Shown: positions 32,670 to 41,794, counted from the first letter of the stretch. The stretch is 64,000 nucleotides of DNA from Butyrivibrio sp. XPD2002 (GCF_000423945.1 NZ_KE384115.1:124001-188000), one strand, 5' to 3'. Program-made: numbers and translations. The notes: a model not told the origin generated them from the letters alone.

Positions 32670-33323
32670 TTACAAAGATTTCAAAGACTCTATTCTTTCC
32701 TCAAATTGCTCATAAAAATCTTCGCCCGTATCATATGCCTTCATGAAAAACGCCTGCAGGATTTTCATGTTTATGGCTTTAAGTTCTTCAGCAGGCATCT
32801 GCGGAGCTTTGTCAGTTACTCCCTTAAGGAAATAATGCCATTTATCAATATAGTTCTCATACTTTCCAAGCTCCGGAGTATCAATCCATTTCTTTAATTT
32901 TATCTTGGTCTGGCGCTCCTTGTGGCACTCGTGGACCTGAAGAAAATACTTGTGAGAATTGTTATCAAAGATTCTTCCAAGAGGGAAGAGCCTGCAGATT
33001 CCGGGCCTGAAAGCGTGAATACTGCAGCGACCATTTTCATTAAGGAAGGTGCAGGAATCGGCACCGGTTTTCATACTGAGGCAGGGGAGTATAATGCCGT
33101 CTGCAACCCTGAGTTCCAGGTGACCGGACAGTAACTCCTCGAAGCTCTTATTAAGGCCCTTCTCGAGCCTGTAAACGTCGTATGGATCCAGGGTGATGGT
33201 ATCACCCATGCCACAGCAGCAGGCGTGGCAGCCACTGCAATCATCGACGCCAAGCTTTGCCATGTCGTTTATATCGTATAGTTTTCCGTCTGAAATTTCT
33301 TTTATATCAATATCTCTAAGCAT
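32670..33323 (-). CDS. YkgJ-family cysteine-cluster protein
   Basis: This 217-residue protein shows the YkgJ arrangement: C-S-G-C-H-A-C-C-C near residue 33, then SCTFLNENGRCSIHAFRPGICRLFPLG with three further cysteines, and a late C in VHEC. These cysteines should bind an Fe-S cluster or zinc; the family has no settled biochemical role. It is related to the N-terminal half of the fusion protein at 5348-6442. It is followed on the minus strand by AT-rich DNA, and the upstream PHP gene ends 29 nt before its start, so they may be co-transcribed. Confidence 0.82.
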   Translation of the reverse strand: MLRDIDIKEISDGKLYDINDMAKLGVDDCSGCHACCCGMGDTITLDPYDVYRLEKGLNKSFEELLSGHLELRVADGIILPCLSMKTGADSCTFLNENGRCSIHAFRPGICRLFPLGRIFDNNSHKYFLQVHECHKERQTKIKLKKWIDTPELGKYENYIDKWHYFLKGVTDKAPQMPAEELKAINMKILQAFFMKAYDTGEDFYEQFEERIESLKSL

Positions 33324-33352
33324 ATATTTTTCTCATTTAAAAAATTGGTGTT

Positions 33353-34129
33353 TTAGTCCTCGTGAACTATTACGGGTAATGTAGGCCCCTGTGAAACCAC
33401 TGTAAGGGACGGGGATTTTGCAACCTCTGTGAAAACGGTGTTTTCATCCTTGGGATTGACCCTGAACATAGGAGTTCCGTCGCCAGCAAGGAAAGCCTTC
33501 ACGTATTCCTGAATGTTATTTATCTTGTAAGGAAAGCTCATGCCGCCCATTGTAAGCATGGGAAATGCGTGGATATCTGAGCCGGCAGACATGAGGAATC
33601 CGTGCTCCTTTGCAAACTGATATCCGAGAGCGTTCTGGTAGTCGGGATTTCCTGAATTGTATACTTCAGCGCCGTCGCACACGGAGGGCATCAAATGGAT
33701 CGCGGACAAATAGCCACGCTCACGGTAGGGATGCGCCTGAACCATGATTCCGGATGCAGCATGCACCAGGTCATAGACTTCCTTTCTGGATTTTTTCTCT
33801 ATATCCTCATTGGCAAGAAGCCAGTCCTTATCAACGCCGTAGAGCAGGTACTCATCGCCTTGAAAATTGTACTCGATACCAAACATGACTGTGAAATCAT
33901 AGCCCTTGGCTTCATCGAGAGCGTGTTCGTAGCCGCTGCAGTACATCTCAACTCTGTCCTTCCAGGGGAGGTTCTTTGGCACGCAGCTGTTACCTGTGAA
34001 AAAATGGTCAGTCACGATTATGCCGCTGTAGCCAAGTCCCATCATGTATTCAATGTAATCTGCGGCAGGAGTAGGAGAGCATGCACTTGCTTCTGTCGTA
34101 TGTAAATGTGTCTCGTATAAGTAGCTCAT
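33353..34129 (-). CDS. PHP-domain metal-dependent phosphoesterase
   Basis: This 258-residue protein has PHP motifs: the N-terminal Y-E-T-H-L-H-T-T (H-x-H), IIVTDHFF (D-H), MFGIEYNF (E), VQAHPYRE (H-P-x-R) and SAGSDIHAF (S-D-x-H). They supply a trinuclear metal site, as in histidinol-phosphate phosphatase-like proteins. The substrate is unknown. I start at ATG 34129 because AAGGGG lies 11 nt upstream and this avoids overlap with the phosphatase gene; an in-frame ATG at 34156 would add nine residues and contain that ribosome binding site. It follows the LMW phosphatase gene by 7 nt, so the two are an operon. Confidence 0.82.
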   Translation of the reverse strand: MSYLYETHLHTTEASACSPTPAADYIEYMMGLGYSGIIVTDHFFTGNSCVPKNLPWKDRVEMYCSGYEHALDEAKGYDFTVMFGIEYNFQGDEYLLYGVDKDWLLANEDIEKKSRKEVYDLVHAASGIMVQAHPYRERGYLSAIHLMPSVCDGAEVYNSGNPDYQNALGYQFAKEHGFLMSAGSDIHAFPMLTMGGMSFPYKINNIQEYVKAFLAGDGTPMFRVNPKDENTVFTEVAKSPSLTVVSQGPTLPVIVHED

Positions 34130-34136
34130 TTTATTT

Positions 34137-34790
34137 TCATCCCCTTGGAAAATCATCGTGAATCAGACCGGAATCCCGATCAGCTTCATCATAGTAGTCG
34201 TTAGCATTTTCATCAATGCCATCGCTAAGTATTTTAGCATATTCGGGCGTCATCAGAATCTGTCTGAAAAGACCATGACATCCGTCAGAGCAGTCCCTCC
34301 AGGTATCATCAAAATTCCCGGTGTACCAGGGATCAGCCACGTCGCCACTTCTGTCAGCAAATTCCAGCATCTTATATACCTTATTCTCGGGATCACCGCT
34401 AAAGAGCCTGTTCAGATCCCTGATATTGGCACTGTCCATTCCGATAATAAAATCGAATTTGTCGTAGTCAGCCCTGGATGTAAGTCTTGCTCTTTTTGCA
34501 GAAACACCAAGCTCATTATCAGGTGTTCCAATTCCATACTCGCGAAGCTTCGCCCTCGCCGGGGGATAAACAGGGCTTCCCTGTCCATTCCAAATTTCAT
34601 CTGTGTGAGTAGCAGAGGACTCGATGTGGAACTGATCCTCCAAGTGCTGCTTTTTAACGATATCTTTCATTATGAATTCTGCCATTGTTGAGCGGCAAAT
34701 ATTGCCGTGGCAGACGAATAGTATGCGAATGGTCCTAGGGGACGGGGTTAGTGGTCCATTTTTAAAATTCATATTGTATTTCCTTTTCAA
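34137..34790 (-). CDS. Low-molecular-weight protein-tyrosine phosphatase with element-derived N-terminus
   Basis: The core is a LMW-PTP: RILFVCHGNICRSTMAEF carries the C-x4-5-R-S/T P-loop (C-H-G-N-I-C-R-S) and ADPWYTGNFDDTW the general acid aspartate. The family dephosphorylates tyrosine or arginine and in Firmicutes often controls capsule synthesis or stress. The first 21 codons (starting MKRKYNMNFKNGPL) do not belong to the family. They are encoded by the left end of the RAYT element that is relic here (34734-34940), and the same leader begins the kinase at 42008-43018. An in-frame internal ATG is not available before the P-loop. A 38-residue acidic C-terminal extension follows the phosphatase fold. 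Confidence 0.85.
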   Translation of the reverse strand: MKRKYNMNFKNGPLTPSPRTIRILFVCHGNICRSTMAEFIMKDIVKKQHLEDQFHIESSATHTDEIWNGQGSPVYPPARAKLREYGIGTPDNELGVSAKRARLTSRADYDKFDFIIGMDSANIRDLNRLFSGDPENKVYKMLEFADRSGDVADPWYTGNFDDTWRDCSDGCHGLFRQILMTPEYAKILSDGIDENANDYYDEADRDSGLIHDDFPRG

Positions 34791-34940
34791 AATATAAAAT
34801 GCAAAAAAATTATTCTGTGAATCCAGTCTTTATTTATAGAAGTAATAATGCCAGAAAAAACCATGGAATGTGAGTTCAACTGGCATATATCATATCATAC
34901 TTCGTTTTGTTAATCAGCATATCATCATTGAAGGAAAGTC
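34734..34940 (+). mobile_element. Decayed copy of the RAYT element (left end plus truncated transposase)
   Basis: 34734-34800 matches the left end at 42962-43020 (CCTAGGGGACGGGG ... TCCTTTTCAAAA) and 34828-34935 matches the start of the transposase gene at 43060-43165. No right terminal repeat is evident before the helicase gene. The rest was deleted. Confidence 0.85.
34848..34935 (+). pseudogene. RAYT transposase relic
   Basis: The ATG at 34848 and the following 85 bp align with the start of the intact transposase gene at 43075, including the segment GGCATATATCATATCATAC. An indel shifts the frame within the first ten codons and the gene is lost after about 30 codons. Confidence 0.85.
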
Positions 34941-35001
34941 TGATGAAAAGTAGTTAGATGGTCCTGCTTATATTTGCATATTGCTAATAACAAGAGGTTT
35001 C

Positions 35002-37962
35002 TTATTTTTTACCATCGAGAACTTGCTCGGTAATTTCTAGCAATTCAGCAGCTGCCTGCTCATTTTCTACACGAATAAGATTGTCGTAAAAATCAGCTTT
35101 TCCTAATAAATTCATTCCGCCATGCCATACAAGCTTTTTATCTATCACAGCATAATGCTCACAATCGTTGTCAGTAGTTCTGACAATAATTCCACTTCGC
35201 CTCATCTCATCTATAAGGATATGTATGTCAATTGCATCACCATACCCAACCATATCAGGGCTACTTGTTATAACCGTAACTGCAACACCTGATTCCTGAC
35301 GATGTTTTATTAGAGAAATCATTCTTTCAACTTTCATTCTGCTTATATTAGGACTTGAAATAATGATTTCTTTATTTGCCTCAATCATATCCTTTTCAAA
35401 TATTTCCATATAGTCACGGCTATCATAAATAGCATTGGCTACTTGCTTGGTTACTATTGGCTCGGATATAATCTGATATCCCATCTTTTTATAAGATTTG
35501 AGTCTGCTTTTGTATTGCTTGTCAAAAAAGCTTATATGTGTATCAACATAGTCATAAACGATAACATCCTTTTTGCCATCATAGGATCTGTTTAGTCTGC
35601 CGACATATTGTGTCAGCCTGCCTTCAAATTTGATAGGTGCAGCTAGCAGGAGAGTGTCCAATCTCGGGAAATTAAATCCTTCACCTATCTTTTGGCCTGT
35701 AGCTATAAGAATAAGAGACTTATCTTTAGGAATGGAAATCATTTTTTCTTTTATTTCCTGATTCTGCTTAGCACTTTGCCCTCCATAAATCAGGAAAACA
35801 TGATCTGCCTTACCCTGTAATAAGGAGTACAGTGTTTCGGCATGCTTTTTTAGTTTGGTTAAGATTACTGGTGTGCGCTGATTTTGAATGCATTGTTCTG
35901 TATCAGAAATTATTTGTTCATTCCTGACACTACTTTCTGCAATAAGACTATCGGCGTTATATATCTCCAATTTTTCACCGGAAATATTGACGACACGAGT
36001 AAATCTGGGATAAACATATCTATCAAGTCCCCATGCATCAGCTTGTTCTTTTACAGAATATCTATGTCTTATGGGGCCTAAGAGCATATATACAATATCA
36101 TCCAGATGGTCGCTCCTCTCAGGTGTAGCTGAAAGGCCATATACATATTTAGCACGTATTCTGCTCATTAATGCTTGACCTTGTTTTGAACCTACATGAT
36201 GGCATTCATCACATAGAACCATTCCATAGTTATCTATATTTTCAAAGAATTGCCCTTTGTGATAGGCTGAGCCAATCATTGCAAAATCAATTATTCCTGT
36301 CGTTTTATCAACTCCTGACATAAGCGTTCCAAACACACTGTCACGCATTTTTTCACGTCCCTTTTTAGTTTTATATACAGGAGGCATTTCATCTATAGTT
36401 AAAAATCTCTTAAATTCATCCATCCACTGCGGAAGAAGCTCTGTGTTTTCAAGCAATATGAGAGTATTAACCTTACGCTTTGCTATGAGATAGGCAGCCA
36501 ATACCGTTTTGCCAAAAGCTGGCGGAGCACACAAAATGCCATTCTCATACTTCTCAAGTTGCATTGATGCTAACTGTTGCTGCTCCCTAAGTTCACCTCT
36601 AAAATCTACTCTGATGGGTCTTCCGTAGGAACGCTTATCATTTATGTCAACTGAAATATTTGCTTCATTGCATTTTGATATGATTTTTTCTAACAATCCA
36701 ATGGGCACTTTTATATATCCTTCAGTTTCTTTCCACATGGATATAGTACTTAAATTGTAGTAATTTGAATGCCCTATACGCTTATTCTTGGCAAATTCAG
36801 GATTATCTATTGTTGCCATACCTTTAATCTGATTTTGGATGGGAGGCAACAGATTAAGTGCATCCACATAAGTACCATCATCTAATACTATGTGTAATTC
36901 ACCTCCTATAACATTTTGGGCAAAGAAACGTTCATCCTTTTTCCAAGGTCGTATTTGCCCATTATCTTTAGCATACTTAGTTACAGGTATAAGGGACATC
37001 TGCTCCTTGTTCCACTCTTGTAAATAAGAAGAGACTTCTTCTAATGAAATTTTCTTCATGGATCTTAACTTTTCCCACTGATCGGGATATGCATTCCAAG
37101 ATTCATCAATAAATGCGCTATTACCTCTGAGTAACGCACGACCCTGAAGAGGTAGTGCGACAAGATTTCCTAGTTTACTCAAAACATCCTGGGAAGGATA
37201 CATACGGTCATAGTACTTAAAAGAGGGGAGATTGATATAAGAAGCACCTCTATCTAATAGGGCAAATCCAAAGCTACGCGCTAAAGCTGCTGAAATTGCA
37301 GTTTTAAAGAATATCCATATATGAGCACCTTTTCCAGAGCGTGATCTTTCAGTTAGTGCATCAATATTGGCAAGCTTGCAAATATGACGAAGCGCATCGA
37401 CTTCGCTTTTCCATAAATCGTCTGTATTAGCATCGTCGTTTTTATAAGCGTCCTTTTCATGATTATCGAAGTCAAAGACCAGAAAACGGCATGTGTTATT
37501 GGGAAATAAAGGATATACACCTATAACATCCGTACAATCATCTCTCTGACCTTTTAGATGATTAAGAATCTTCCATGGAACCAGTTCATCCCACTCCTTA
37601 TATATACAATCCTCATCACAGAATTTTTTCTTGTCGGCTTTTTTAGGGCAAGAGGGATTATTCCACCATGCTTTGCAACGAGGAAAATATCCGCCCACTT
37701 TGCCACGCACTGCGTAAACATCCGTACGTCCCCAGAAATAGCTATAGAATTCTTTGGCCATATCAAGATCAGGTGTGGTATGAATAATTCTACCTGCCTG
37801 ATCATCATCGTATTCATCGGAAATGTCGACAGTATCGATTACATTATCTGCACTGTAGGAAATGTTATTTTCATCTAATAGCTTTTTGAGATTTGAATTT
37901 TCATCCTGAAGATTTCTTATTATATTTCTCAAAGAATTAAGGTCATGTTCTGTCGGACGCAT
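35002..37962 (-). CDS. TOTE-type archaeo-eukaryotic primase - SF2 helicase - PLD-like protein
   Basis: Start ATG 37962 has GAAAGG 8 nt upstream; a longer frame to 38034 has no site. The 986-residue protein begins with a coiled segment (about 5-40). A Cys cluster follows (C-x8-C-x9-C-x3-C, about 96-119), then an AEP primase core: FLVFDFDNH (D164, D166), SRSGKGAHIWIFF (H214) and LGNLVALPLQG. The SF2 helicase has Walker A APPAFGKT (about 479-486), CDECHH (DECH box 585-588), GLSATPERSD and QYVGRLNR (motif VI, about 785-792). The end (about 865-975) is a PLD-like domain with EHYAVIDKKLVWHGGMN, where the usual HxK lysine is replaced by alanine. This layout matches the AEP-TOTE family of predicted conflict proteins. 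It lies among mobile-element scars. A defence role is inferred. Confidence 0.85.
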   Translation of the reverse strand: MRPTEHDLNSLRNIIRNLQDENSNLKKLLDENNISYSADNVIDTVDISDEYDDDQAGRIIHTTPDLDMAKEFYSYFWGRTDVYAVRGKVGGYFPRCKAWWNNPSCPKKADKKKFCDEDCIYKEWDELVPWKILNHLKGQRDDCTDVIGVYPLFPNNTCRFLVFDFDNHEKDAYKNDDANTDDLWKSEVDALRHICKLANIDALTERSRSGKGAHIWIFFKTAISAALARSFGFALLDRGASYINLPSFKYYDRMYPSQDVLSKLGNLVALPLQGRALLRGNSAFIDESWNAYPDQWEKLRSMKKISLEEVSSYLQEWNKEQMSLIPVTKYAKDNGQIRPWKKDERFFAQNVIGGELHIVLDDGTYVDALNLLPPIQNQIKGMATIDNPEFAKNKRIGHSNYYNLSTISMWKETEGYIKVPIGLLEKIISKCNEANISVDINDKRSYGRPIRVDFRGELREQQQLASMQLEKYENGILCAPPAFGKTVLAAYLIAKRKVNTLILLENTELLPQWMDEFKRFLTIDEMPPVYKTKKGREKMRDSVFGTLMSGVDKTTGIIDFAMIGSAYHKGQFFENIDNYGMVLCDECHHVGSKQGQALMSRIRAKYVYGLSATPERSDHLDDIVYMLLGPIRHRYSVKEQADAWGLDRYVYPRFTRVVNISGEKLEIYNADSLIAESSVRNEQIISDTEQCIQNQRTPVILTKLKKHAETLYSLLQGKADHVFLIYGGQSAKQNQEIKEKMISIPKDKSLILIATGQKIGEGFNFPRLDTLLLAAPIKFEGRLTQYVGRLNRSYDGKKDVIVYDYVDTHISFFDKQYKSRLKSYKKMGYQIISEPIVTKQVANAIYDSRDYMEIFEKDMIEANKEIIISSPNISRMKVERMISLIKHRQESGVAVTVITSSPDMVGYGDAIDIHILIDEMRRSGIIVRTTDNDCEHYAVIDKKLVWHGGMNLLGKADFYDNLIRVENEQAAAELLEITEQVLDGKK

Positions 37963-37980
37963 AATTATTCCTTTCAAAAT

Positions 37981-38009
37981 GAAAAAAGAACCCGATGCAT
38001 CAGGTTCTT
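37981..38009 (-). terminator. Rho-independent terminator of the 60-codon gene
   Basis: On the minus strand AAGAACC-TGATGCATCG-GGTTCTT is a near-perfect 24-nt dyad (37986-38009) followed by TTTTC. It separates the small gene at 38076 from the primase-helicase gene, which would then need its own promoter or read-through. Confidence 0.75.
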
Positions 38010-38075
38010 CCAAGTGTAATCCGAAGATAGCCACTACGATTCATATAATTATAATAGCAGATAACCCCACATGTT

Positions 38076-38258
38076 TCAGCACTTTTTTGGCATATAATTC
38101 TCTAGTGAAATTTTATCAGAAACTTCCGTGGGGAATTTTATTGTACCTAAATTTAGCCCCTTAGCTACATGTCGTATTTTGGAATATACTTTATTATCTC
38201 CATAATCACGTTCAAATATTGCAATTTTTCTAGCTTCATCTATGGTATATCCGCTCAT
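38076..38258 (-). CDS. Small protein of unknown function (60 aa)
   Basis: MSGYTIDEARKIAIFERDYGDN starts a 60-residue charged protein with no membrane segment and one cysteine at its C-terminus. AGGAG lies 6 nt before the ATG on the minus strand and a terminator follows 67 nt after the stop, so it looks like a real gene. It lies directly upstream of the TOTE-type gene. I do not recognise it. Confidence 0.5.
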   Translation of the reverse strand: MSGYTIDEARKIAIFERDYGDNKVYSKIRHVAKGLNLGTIKFPTEVSDKISLENYMPKKC

Positions 38259-38287
38259 ATAAGCTCCTAAAAAATCTTTACATTATA

Positions 38288-38326
38288 AAAGAGAGTGGTC
38301 ACACCATTGTGTGACTCGCTCTCTTT
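38288..38326. terminator. Strong imperfect hairpin
   Basis: AAAGAG-AG...GTCACAC pairs with GTGTGAC...CT-CTCTTT around CATT, with one 2x3 internal loop. T-runs flank both sides, so it could terminate either strand. It lies 30 nt upstream of the 60-codon gene's start. Confidence 0.55.
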
Positions 38327-38335
38327 AATGGCTAA

Positions 38336-38471
38336 TTTTAGTGTTGTCTGCCAACTGCTATAAAGCAAAGTACAGGTTTTAGTGTTGCCTGCCAACTATC
38401 GATTGCATCATCAATCGACAAGTGTTTCAGATTATAGTGTTAGCCTCACTTAAGAAAGTACGCTTTCTTAA
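38336..38471 (+). repeat. Three tandem modules: short direct repeat plus hairpin
   Basis: TTTTAGTGTTG(T/C)CTGCCAACT occurs at 38336-38356 and 38377-38397, and a weaker relative at 38433-38450. Each is followed by a different hairpin: GCTATAAAGC; TCGATTG/CAATCGA (38399-38418); TTAAGAAAG/CTTTCTTAA (38450-38471). No gene is visible in 38259-38811. Confidence 0.6.
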
Positions 38472-38650
38472 ATAAAATCTACCTTTTATAAACAATAAAA
38501 TCAATGCGTAATATATCCAAAAATAATTGAATTTTTAGTTACGTTTTATACAACAGTCGGGAGTTCACCATCAAAAGTTGTAAACGAGGTGAAAATCAGA
38601 TATCCATCCACCCGGAAATGGCTTATTTATGCCACTTTTAGAAGCGGGTA

Positions 38651-38706
38651 CATATATTGCCGTGGCAGACGAATAGTATGCGAATGGTCCCAGGGGACGG
38701 GGTTAG
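38651..38706 (+). repeat. Duplicated fragment: phosphatase gene start joined to element end
   Basis: About 55 bp (GCCGTGGCAGACGAATAG ... GGGGACGGGGTTAG) match 34699-34750 with one difference (CCCAGG for CCTAGG). That includes the first codons of the LMW phosphatase P-loop and the RAYT element end, so a piece spanning the junction was copied here. Confidence 0.85.
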
Positions 38707-38732
38707 CAATGTCATTAACTTAATGACATTGC
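38706..38732. repeat. Perfect 27-bp palindrome
   Basis: GCAATGTCATTAA, C, TTAATGACATTGC. It abuts the duplicated element end and lies 80 nt upstream of the gene at 38812. It could be an operator or a cruciform/terminator; no T-run follows. Confidence 0.7.
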
Positions 38733-38811
38733 TTGCATAGTAAGGGAGTCTTTTTTATAATTTAAAAGTGGCTCTCGCTACTCAAATATCAGTATAGACA
38801 AGGGAAAACTC

Positions 38812-41259
38812 ATGAAAGCATATCAGCTAAAAATCACAATAAAAAATTCAAAACCACCGATCTGGAGAAGATGCATAGTTCCTGCAGGGCTAAGCTTCTC
38901 TCAGCTCACAGTAGTGCTGCACAAGGTAATGGGCTGGTGGGAAGGACACCTAAGCGAATATACCTTCAGAAACCATGGGGTGAAGCTTCTTGAGAATGCG
39001 GATGAATATGATGGAGTGTACTGGGAGTATGAAGAACTGGACTCTTCAGAGTATTTGATTGATGAGTTTTTTGATGATGCAAAATCATTTTCTTATCACT
39101 ATGATTTTGGTGATGACTGGTATCATACAGTACAAATTGAGAAAATAATTGATGATTACGAATTTGATTATCCTATGGTAATAAAGTTCAAGGGGGATAC
39201 TCCGCCGGAAGATTGTGGCGGAATATGGGGTTATTACGAACTGCTTGACAGGATAAACAATCCGGATGATCCTGAGCGGGAAGAGTTGGCTGAGTGGTTT
39301 GAGAATCAGACAATATCACCCTATGATATGGAGTGGGTGAACAGAGAACTTGTTAAGTTCAAGAAAACCAAAAAGAAGATAAAGCCAATCACAGAAGCAG
39401 AACTATTAGGCAAGCAGTTTGCTCCAAAGCCTGATTATACTCTTAACCAGGTTAAGGTTTCAAAGAATCGTCAGCATGATAAGACTCGTGAGACTATCGC
39501 AGAATATGCAAAAGCCATAAAGAAGATTAATACAAGAATAGAGGAACTTGTCGATTTTCAGAGGACAGCGGATAAGAATTTAAGGAATACCTACGGTGAT
39601 ACCAATGTAGATGAATATTACGAGTTCATAGATCAGAACAACAATGGTGAAAAGAAAATCAAAACGGATTTTGATTATGACAACTGGAAAGATGTGTCCG
39701 TAACCATTTCCAAGCACCAGATGCAGGATTTGATGCTGAATTTAAGAGACATAGATATCAAGAATTATATTAAGTATCTGCAGATTCCTGACAAGGCCGG
39801 CACAACTAAGCTTGCCAGAATAAAGAAATTATTAGATGAACTCGGAAAACATCCTGAGTATTACTTGTATATGTTTACAAAGGATGAAGCAGAGATGCTC
39901 TTTGATCTTTATGATGGCAAGCTTAAGGAACTTGGCATTAACATATATATTTCTGATGATCTTATTGAGACTATTACAATTAGTATTTTGATGGGACTTA
40001 TAGAAATCAAGGAAAAGGGCTCCAAAGCTGAAATAAGATTTGCCCAGGATGCAGGTGCAATAATTGAAGGAATAAGAGCTGTTTTCAAGAAGTCTGCTAA
40101 GAAGCTATATAAAGAGCTTGATGATTTTGATATAAAATTAGGCGGACTCATAAGAACTTATGGTGTTGTTGAACTTGATAAAATTGCTCCGCTTATGAAA
40201 TCAATATGGGGAACAGAAGAGAATTCCAAGGATGTTATCAGGAAAACATATCTTCACTGCACAATGCCTTCAAAAGTTTGGACAGCAACAGATTATCTGG
40301 CAGGAGTATCCTATGTAGCAATGCCTTTCCTGGATGCGCAGGATATAATGAAATATAGGCATGGAAAACTAGCCTCAGATTTTAACTATAGGAAGTTTTC
40401 CAAGAATGATGCCCAGATAACCCACTATGACATGACAGACATCTACCATTGTTGGTCGGAACTGGCACAGCTGTTTATAGCAGAAATGGAATTTGATGAA
40501 TATGAGCTGGCTGATCACTTGGATCGTTTGCTTATGTTGGTTCTTAATGGTGGTGATGCTGCAGAATTTTTTGATGTTCTATGTGATATATATCCCACTA
40601 ATGATCCGTTCTTACTCTCTGAATTCTGGAATTTTAGTATAGAATGCGTTCTGGATACAGGAATCCCGCATCTTATGGGATACTCCAGATACGAGTATTA
40701 TGAACATACCGGTCAGCGCCCTCAGGAACTACCTATAACATCTCGTGCAACTACAGGAAAAAAGAGCAAAGGACCTAAAGCTCATCTTATGTATTTTCCT
40801 GAAGATGTTCATTGGGAACTATTTGAGATAAGAAATGCTGACAGAATGCTGGAAAATAAGGAAGAGATTGCCAACCGTGCTGAAAAGCTCCTGGAACAAT
40901 ACCCTGACAATCTGGAGTTGATGGCAGATTTGTCCAATCTATTTCTTGCAATAAGATATGTTGATAGGGTTGAATTCCTGCTAAGAAGAATAAAACGCCT
41001 TAATCCTGATAGTGTTAAGGTGGTGAATAGAATGCTCAATGTGATTAAGAAAGGGAACATACCTGACTTTTTTGAGCAGAGTGGACCGTTCTCGGATGTG
41101 GATGATTATGATGGTGGCAATTTCTTTGGTGATGAAGATTTCAGCATCCCTCAGCCGATAGTCCGTGAGCACCCTAAGATTGGACGCAACGATCCCTGCC
41201 CTTGTGGAAGCGGCAAAAAGTTCAAGAAATGCTGCATGGGTAAAGGAATATACGATTGA
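38812..41259 (+). CDS. Plasmid pRiA4b ORF-3-like protein with C-terminal SEC-C zinc motif
   Basis: This is an 815-residue soluble protein. Residues 1-190 match the pRiA4b ORF-3 / IS1096 TnpR-like domain: [59 protein letters not shown] and [16 protein letters not shown] long helical middle (about 200-770) is not recognised. The end [22 protein letters not shown] is a SEC-C zinc-binding motif (C-x-C-x8-C-C), as in SecA and many nucleic-acid-linked proteins. The biochemical role is unknown; such genes are common in mobile and defence-rich regions. The stop is followed within 7 nt by a solo RAYT-element end. Its own ribosome binding site is AAGGGAAAACTC before ATG 38812. Confidence 0.8.
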   Translation: MKAYQLKITIKNSKPPIWRRCIVPAGLSFSQLTVVLHKVMGWWEGHLSEYTFRNHGVKLLENADEYDGVYWEYEELDSSEYLIDEFFDDAKSFSYHYDFGDDWYHTVQIEKIIDDYEFDYPMVIKFKGDTPPEDCGGIWGYYELLDRINNPDDPEREELAEWFENQTISPYDMEWVNRELVKFKKTKKKIKPITEAELLGKQFAPKPDYTLNQVKVSKNRQHDKTRETIAEYAKAIKKINTRIEELVDFQRTADKNLRNTYGDTNVDEYYEFIDQNNNGEKKIKTDFDYDNWKDVSVTISKHQMQDLMLNLRDIDIKNYIKYLQIPDKAGTTKLARIKKLLDELGKHPEYYLYMFTKDEAEMLFDLYDGKLKELGINIYISDDLIETITISILMGLIEIKEKGSKAEIRFAQDAGAIIEGIRAVFKKSAKKLYKELDDFDIKLGGLIRTYGVVELDKIAPLMKSIWGTEENSKDVIRKTYLHCTMPSKVWTATDYLAGVSYVAMPFLDAQDIMKYRHGKLASDFNYRKFSKNDAQITHYDMTDIYHCWSELAQLFIAEMEFDEYELADHLDRLLMLVLNGGDAAEFFDVLCDIYPTNDPFLLSEFWNFSIECVLDTGIPHLMGYSRYEYYEHTGQRPQELPITSRATTGKKSKGPKAHLMYFPEDVHWELFEIRNADRMLENKEEIANRAEKLLEQYPDNLELMADLSNLFLAIRYVDRVEFLLRRIKRLNPDSVKVVNRMLNVIKKGNIPDFFEQSGPFSDVDDYDGGNFFGDEDFSIPQPIVREHPKIGRNDPCPCGSGKKFKKCCMGKGIYD

Positions 41260-41263
41260 AAGT

Positions 41264-41290
41264 AGGGGACGGGGTTAGTGGTTCATTTTT
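41264..41290 (+). repeat. Solo RAYT-element terminal repeat
   Basis: AGGGGACGGGGTTAGTGGTTCATTTTTT matches the 42962 end (one difference, TTC for TCC). No transposase adjoins it. It forms the last codons of the minus-strand gene at 41275 and sits 5 nt after the SEC-C gene's stop. Confidence 0.85.
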
Positions 41291-41781
41291 TCTCCAAAGG
41301 CAATGTAAAATAAAGTGTGTAAGTTAAAAAACATTAACTTACACACTTTATTTAGTTTATAGGCTGTTCTGCATCCTCCGCACCAATCCTTTAGAAAGCA
41401 GTGATTGCAGTACAATCCGCAGCGCGCAATCGGATCGACTCCTTTTCGGGCTTTCTGACACAATTTATCCTTAATCCGGCACATCGCTTCAATATGCATT
41501 ATCCAATGCCTTGAAAAAGGCATTTTAAAAAGCCCTCGTATATCTTTATCGCACCAGTAATTGACAAGCCAAATGGCGTCTTCATCAGTGCTTACGCAAT
41601 GACTATCCTTCACCCTTTCCTTATCGTCTTCAGAAAAACATCGCTTTAAATCAGTATATGTAAGGCTTCGGAGCAGTTCATTTCTCAAGTCAATAAGAAC
41701 ATCTATCCCCTCGGCAAAGGTAGTTTCTCTGCCAATGAGCGACTGCATACGTTTATTTTTTTCTGACCAATCTTTATTCAT
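41275..41781 (-). CDS. DUF3795-type cysteine protein, C-terminus replaced
   Basis: The 168-residue frame begins MNKDWSEKNKRMQSLIGRETTF. Its first half resembles a DinB-like helical domain (FAEGIDVLIDLRNELLRSL) and its second half a DUF3795 cysteine domain: MPFSRHWIMHIEAMCRIKDKLC...IARCGLYCNHCFLKDWCGGC. DUF3795 normally continues with further cysteines. Here, after about residue 140, the frame runs through a 20-bp-stem hairpin (41308-41353) and ends in the RAYT-element end (M-N-H-stop). So the C-terminal cysteines are lost and about 27 residues are foreign. The protein may be non-functional. No strong ribosome binding site is visible. Confidence 0.65.
   Translation of the reverse strand: MNKDWSEKNKRMQSLIGRETTFAEGIDVLIDLRNELLRSLTYTDLKRCFSEDDKERVKDSHCVSTDEDAIWLVNYWCDKDIRGLFKMPFSRHWIMHIEAMCRIKDKLCQKARKGVDPIARCGLYCNHCFLKDWCGGCRTAYKLNKVCKLMFFNLHTLFYIAFGEKMNH
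41308..41353. terminator. Perfect 20-bp stem hairpin
   Basis: AAATAAAGTGTGTAAGTTAA (41308-41327), loop AAAACA, complement at 41334-41353. It lies inside the frame at 41275. It may be a convergent terminator between the SEC-C gene and the DUF3795 gene, although T-runs are short. Confidence 0.75.
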
Positions 41782-41794
41782 TCAAAGACCTTTC

